Positions 5,235 through 7,507 of a stretch of DNA of 7,507 nt are shown in pieces. Position numbers and translations under genes: made by a program. Every line of letters starts with the position of its first letter. The stretch's first letter is position 1. Source of the stretch: Kiritimatiellia bacterium (lineage in GTDB: Bacteria > Verrucomicrobiota > Kiritimatiellia > RFP12 > UBA1067); NCBI GenBank assembly GCA_017999015.1, contig JAGOBZ010000153.1, positions 1 through 7,507 on the forward strand. Reading direction: 5' to 3'. The notes below the pieces were generated by a model, which was not told where the DNA came from, did no database searches, and saw nothing but the letters and a program-made list of their open reading frames with translations.

Positions 5235-7507
5235 ATGCGCGGGGAATGGCTCGGACTGATGACAGGGATCTTGGGGGGTGCGTTCATCGCATGGGCTGAG
5301 GTGCCGATGCGCGATGACGCGCACGGGACGCTGTTCGGAACGGATCGTTTCGCGGTGCGGATTGATGCGCGGAACGGCTGGATGTCCGAGGTGTTGTGCG
5401 ATGGCCAGCCGATTGTGGTGGCACCGTCTGCCGAGCAGGCGTACGACATCCGTCACGACGAGGCGTGGGTAACGGGCGGGGGCCAAAAGATTGAGCGGCA
5501 GGGTGTGGAGCGCGTTTCATCCGACACGGTCCGGTGCCGGACGAGGGCGGGCACATGGACGGTTGACGCCTATCTCCGGCTCGATCCTGAACGGCGCACG
5601 GTGCGCCGCTGGTTCGATGTGACGTGGCAGGGCGCTGCCGCCACGAAGATCAAGGGCTTTTGGGTAAGGAGCGGCGTGTTGCCGCTTGCTGAGTCTGGCC
5701 GATATCTGCTGCCTGCGCAGTATCCGCCGCGCAGCGTCGCGGCCGCTGAGTTGACGCCTGACCGCCGTACCGGCAGTTGGCGCAGCCCGTGTGCCGTGAT
5801 CGGTGAGAACGGGCGCGGCTGGTCCGTGGTGTGGGCGCTGGATGAACTTCAGCCCTACGCGGACCGCGGCAGCACGGGCGTGGAAGAGGGGCGCGGCGAG
5901 ATCCGAGTCACGCAATCCTTTGCCATGCAGGGGCATATGAGTAACGGCGTGACGCAGCGGGTTGGCGACACCTGGCTCTGGGTGCAGCCGAACGATGCGG
6001 AGACGGCGCTGCGGCGTCTGCCCGAGTGGTTTGCCGCCGTCGGCCAGGTGCCGCCGGAGGGGCGGCCTGACTGGCTCAAGCGCGTGATTCTCTACTCCTT
6101 TCACCCGGGCGGAACGATCGGTTCGAACTGCCGCGATCTCGGAGGATTCCCTGCCGCCACCGCCCTGCTGCCGCACATCGACGGCCTGGGCTGCAACGCG
6201 CTCTGGCTGATGCCGCTCGAGGACAAGTCGATCTATTGGCCGCGCGATTACTACAAACTTCAAGAGGGGATCGGCACGCCCGATGATTTCAAGGCGTTCA
6301 CGGCGCGCGCCCGCTCCCTCGGGATGCGCGTCTGGCAGGATTGCGTGCCGCACGGCGGCTGCAATGAGTTTCCGCGCGCCAAAGCGCATCCCGAGTGGCT
6401 GGCGCAGAACGAGGACGGCTCGACGCTGCACTACTGGTGTTTTGACTTCAACTGGCCGACATGGATCGACTACATGCGCGGCGTGGTCTCGTTCTACATG
6501 CGCGAATACGGGCTGGACGGTTTCCGCATCGACGCGTGCGGCGGCAGCAAGATCCCGAACTGGAATCCGGCGATCCCCTATGCACGGGCCAGCCATGCTC
6601 AGGCGCAGGGCGGCTTCGCCATGCAGCGCGCCTTGCGCGAGGAGGTGCGCAAGGTCAAGCCGGATGGGGCGAATTTGGCGGAGGTCGGCGCGAGCGTGCA
6701 CGGCGCGGTCAGTGATTCCACCTACGATTTTGATCTCTGTTACCATGTGCTGCACGATTTCCGGCGTGCCCCGGCCGACGTGTTTGTGCCGCGACTGCGC
6801 CGTTGGCTGCATGAGCAGCAGTGTGCCGAGGTGCCGGGGCTGGTGCGCATGCGCCACGTGGAGAGCCACGACAGCCTGCGCTCCGGCCTGTGGTACGGTG
6901 CGGACGCGCAGCGCGCGCTGGTGGCACTGATCAGTTGGATACACGGCATTCCGATGGTCTATCACGAAATGGAAGATGGGCACTACGCGGCGTATCGCCG
7001 CATCTTTCACGTGCGGCGGCGGGTGCCGGAACTGAACACCGGAACAGCCGATTATCTGAGCGTGACCGCGCCGGCCGGCGTGTTCGCGTGCCTGCGGGCC
7101 GGAGAGCGGCCCGCGCGCGCCGACACGGCGTGGCATGAGGAGTATGCATGGGACACGCGGCCGGACGCGGCCGGGCGCGCATCGATCGTGCTGGTGAATC
7201 TGAACGGGAAGGCCGTGACGGGCACGGTGTCGGTGCCTGCGGCCAGCTTGCCTGAGGCGTTGCGAGGCGCGGCCTGGGCTCGGGATTTAATGAGCGGAGG
7301 TCGGGTGGCCCTGCGCGGCGGCGTCTGCGAGGTGTCGCTGCCGGCGTTCGGCTACACGGTTCTGCGGCTGGAAAGCGCGCCGCTGCCGTCGTGTGCACGG
7401 ATGTTGGAAGAGGCGCTGCCGAAGCCTGCCGATGTCGCATGCGCGGGCGGCGCGACGCTGCGGGTCGGTCCGCTGGTGGCTGATGCCAAGACCGGGTGGG
7501 CGCGCGC
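5235..7507 (+). CDS. Secreted alpha-amylase-family (GH13-like) glycoside hydrolase, 3' truncated by the window
   Basis: I translated this frame by hand from ATG 5235 and it stays open to the last base (757 codons), so the C-terminus is missing. A signal peptide is visible (MRGEWLGLMTGILGGAFIAWA, cut after AWA). Residues ~35-275 form an additional, probably beta-rich domain before the barrel. The GH13 (beta/alpha)8 barrel starts at ~283 (RVILYSFHPGG), with NALWLMPLED and IGTPDDFKAF. Region I is DCVPH (Asp369, His373). Region II is GFRIDACGG with nucleophile Asp433 and the invariant Arg431. Region III is LAEVG with acid/base Glu483. Region IV is HVESHD with His545 and Asp546. All three catalytic acids are therefore present. 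A C-terminal beta domain ends near GYTVLRLES (706-714), and the chain then continues. The enzyme should cleave or transfer alpha-glucosidic bonds outside the cytoplasm. The exact substrate is unclear because regions I and II are not canonical and the segment between them is short. Confidence 0.85.
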   Translation, partial: MRGEWLGLMTGILGGAFIAWAEVPMRDDAHGTLFGTDRFAVRIDARNGWMSEVLCDGQPIVVAPSAEQAYDIRHDEAWVTGGGQKIERQGVERVSSDTVRCRTRAGTWTVDAYLRLDPERRTVRRWFDVTWQGAAATKIKGFWVRSGVLPLAESGRYLLPAQYPPRSVAAAELTPDRRTGSWRSPCAVIGENGRGWSVVWALDELQPYADRGSTGVEEGRGEIRVTQSFAMQGHMSNGVTQRVGDTWLWVQPNDAETALRRLPEWFAAVGQVPPEGRPDWLKRVILYSFHPGGTIGSNCRDLGGFPAATALLPHIDGLGCNALWLMPLEDKSIYWPRDYYKLQEGIGTPDDFKAFTARARSLGMRVWQDCVPHGGCNEFPRAKAHPEWLAQNEDGSTLHYWCFDFNWPTWIDYMRGVVSFYMREYGLDGFRIDACGGSKIPNWNPAIPYARASHAQAQGGFAMQRALREEVRKVKPDGANLAEVGASVHGAVSDSTYDFDLCYHVLHDFRRAPADVFVPRLRRWLHEQQCAEVPGLVRMRHVESHDSLRSGLWYGADAQRALVALISWIHGIPMVYHEMEDGHYAAYRRIFHVRRRVPELNTGTADYLSVTAPAGVFACLRAGERPARADTAWHEEYAWDTRPDAAGRASIVLVNLNGKAVTGTVSVPAASLPEALRGAAWARDLMSGGRVALRGGVCEVSLPAFGYTVLRLESAPLPSCARMLEEALPKPADVACAGGATLRVGPLVADAKTGWAR

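Noticed and set aside
5099..5449. A minus-strand frame covering the intergenic region and the start of the GH13-like gene.
   Set aside because: There is no ribosome-binding site or known domain, and it would cover the divergent promoter region and antisense the signal peptide of a well-supported gene.
6283..6930. A 215-codon plus-strand frame inside the GH13-like gene.
   Set aside because: It is an out-of-frame shadow rich in Arg, Ala, Ser and Cys. The frame from 5235 encodes the conserved enzyme across the same bases.
5517..7136. A 539-codon open frame on the minus strand opposite the GH13-like gene.
   Set aside because: The composition is Arg/His/Ala/Pro-rich with no motif, while the plus strand there carries all GH13 catalytic regions in one frame.
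1..7507. CRISPR array, insertion sequence, tRNA or rRNA.
   Set aside because: I saw no regularly spaced direct repeats, transposase motifs with terminal inverted repeats, cloverleaf signature or rRNA-like sequence.

Overview
This is a GC-rich bacterial window, densely coded on both strands. The organism is almost certainly Gram-negative, because a MacA-type periplasmic adaptor only makes sense with an outer membrane. The overall style (split MacAB-type exporter, Pro/Gly-rich adaptor tail, secreted divergent GH13 enzyme, orphan family 5 binding protein) makes me think of the Verrucomicrobiota/Kiritimatiellota/Lentisphaerota side of the PVC group. That placement is an impression, not something a marker gene here proves.

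Layout. (1) Bases 2-220, plus strand: the 3' end of a gene whose last ~70 residues resemble the C-terminus of TsaB, a tRNA threonylcarbamoyladenosine (t6A) biosynthesis protein. (2) Bases 226-1959, plus strand: a complete secreted family 5 (peptide/nickel type) solute-binding protein. It starts almost on top of the previous stop and has no permease or ATPase partners in view. (3) Bases 5066-1928, minus strand: a compact three-gene operon encoding a MacA/HlyD-type adaptor, a LolD/MacB-type ABC ATPase and a MacB-type permease. The genes are separated by 12 and 25 bases. The permease gene runs tail-to-tail into the binding-protein gene and overlaps it by 32 bases. (4) Bases 5067-5234: the only real intergenic region, an AT-richer divergent promoter region with a central-CG palindrome next to a plausible -35 box. 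(5) Bases 5235-7507, plus strand: a long secreted alpha-amylase-family (GH13-like) protein that is still open at the window edge after 757 codons. It has an extra N-terminal domain and altered versions of the GH13 motifs.

How the genes fit together. The three minus-strand genes form one functional unit, an ATP-driven tripartite-type exporter that lacks its TolC-like outer-membrane channel here. The GH13-like enzyme is divergent from it and may share regulatory DNA, but nothing links it to the exporter functionally. The binding protein and the TsaB-like gene look like a separate plus-strand transcription unit. I see no mobile element, CRISPR array, tRNA or rRNA. The most unusual item is the divergent GH13-like protein with its putative operator. 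I do not see convincing evidence of a wholly new system.
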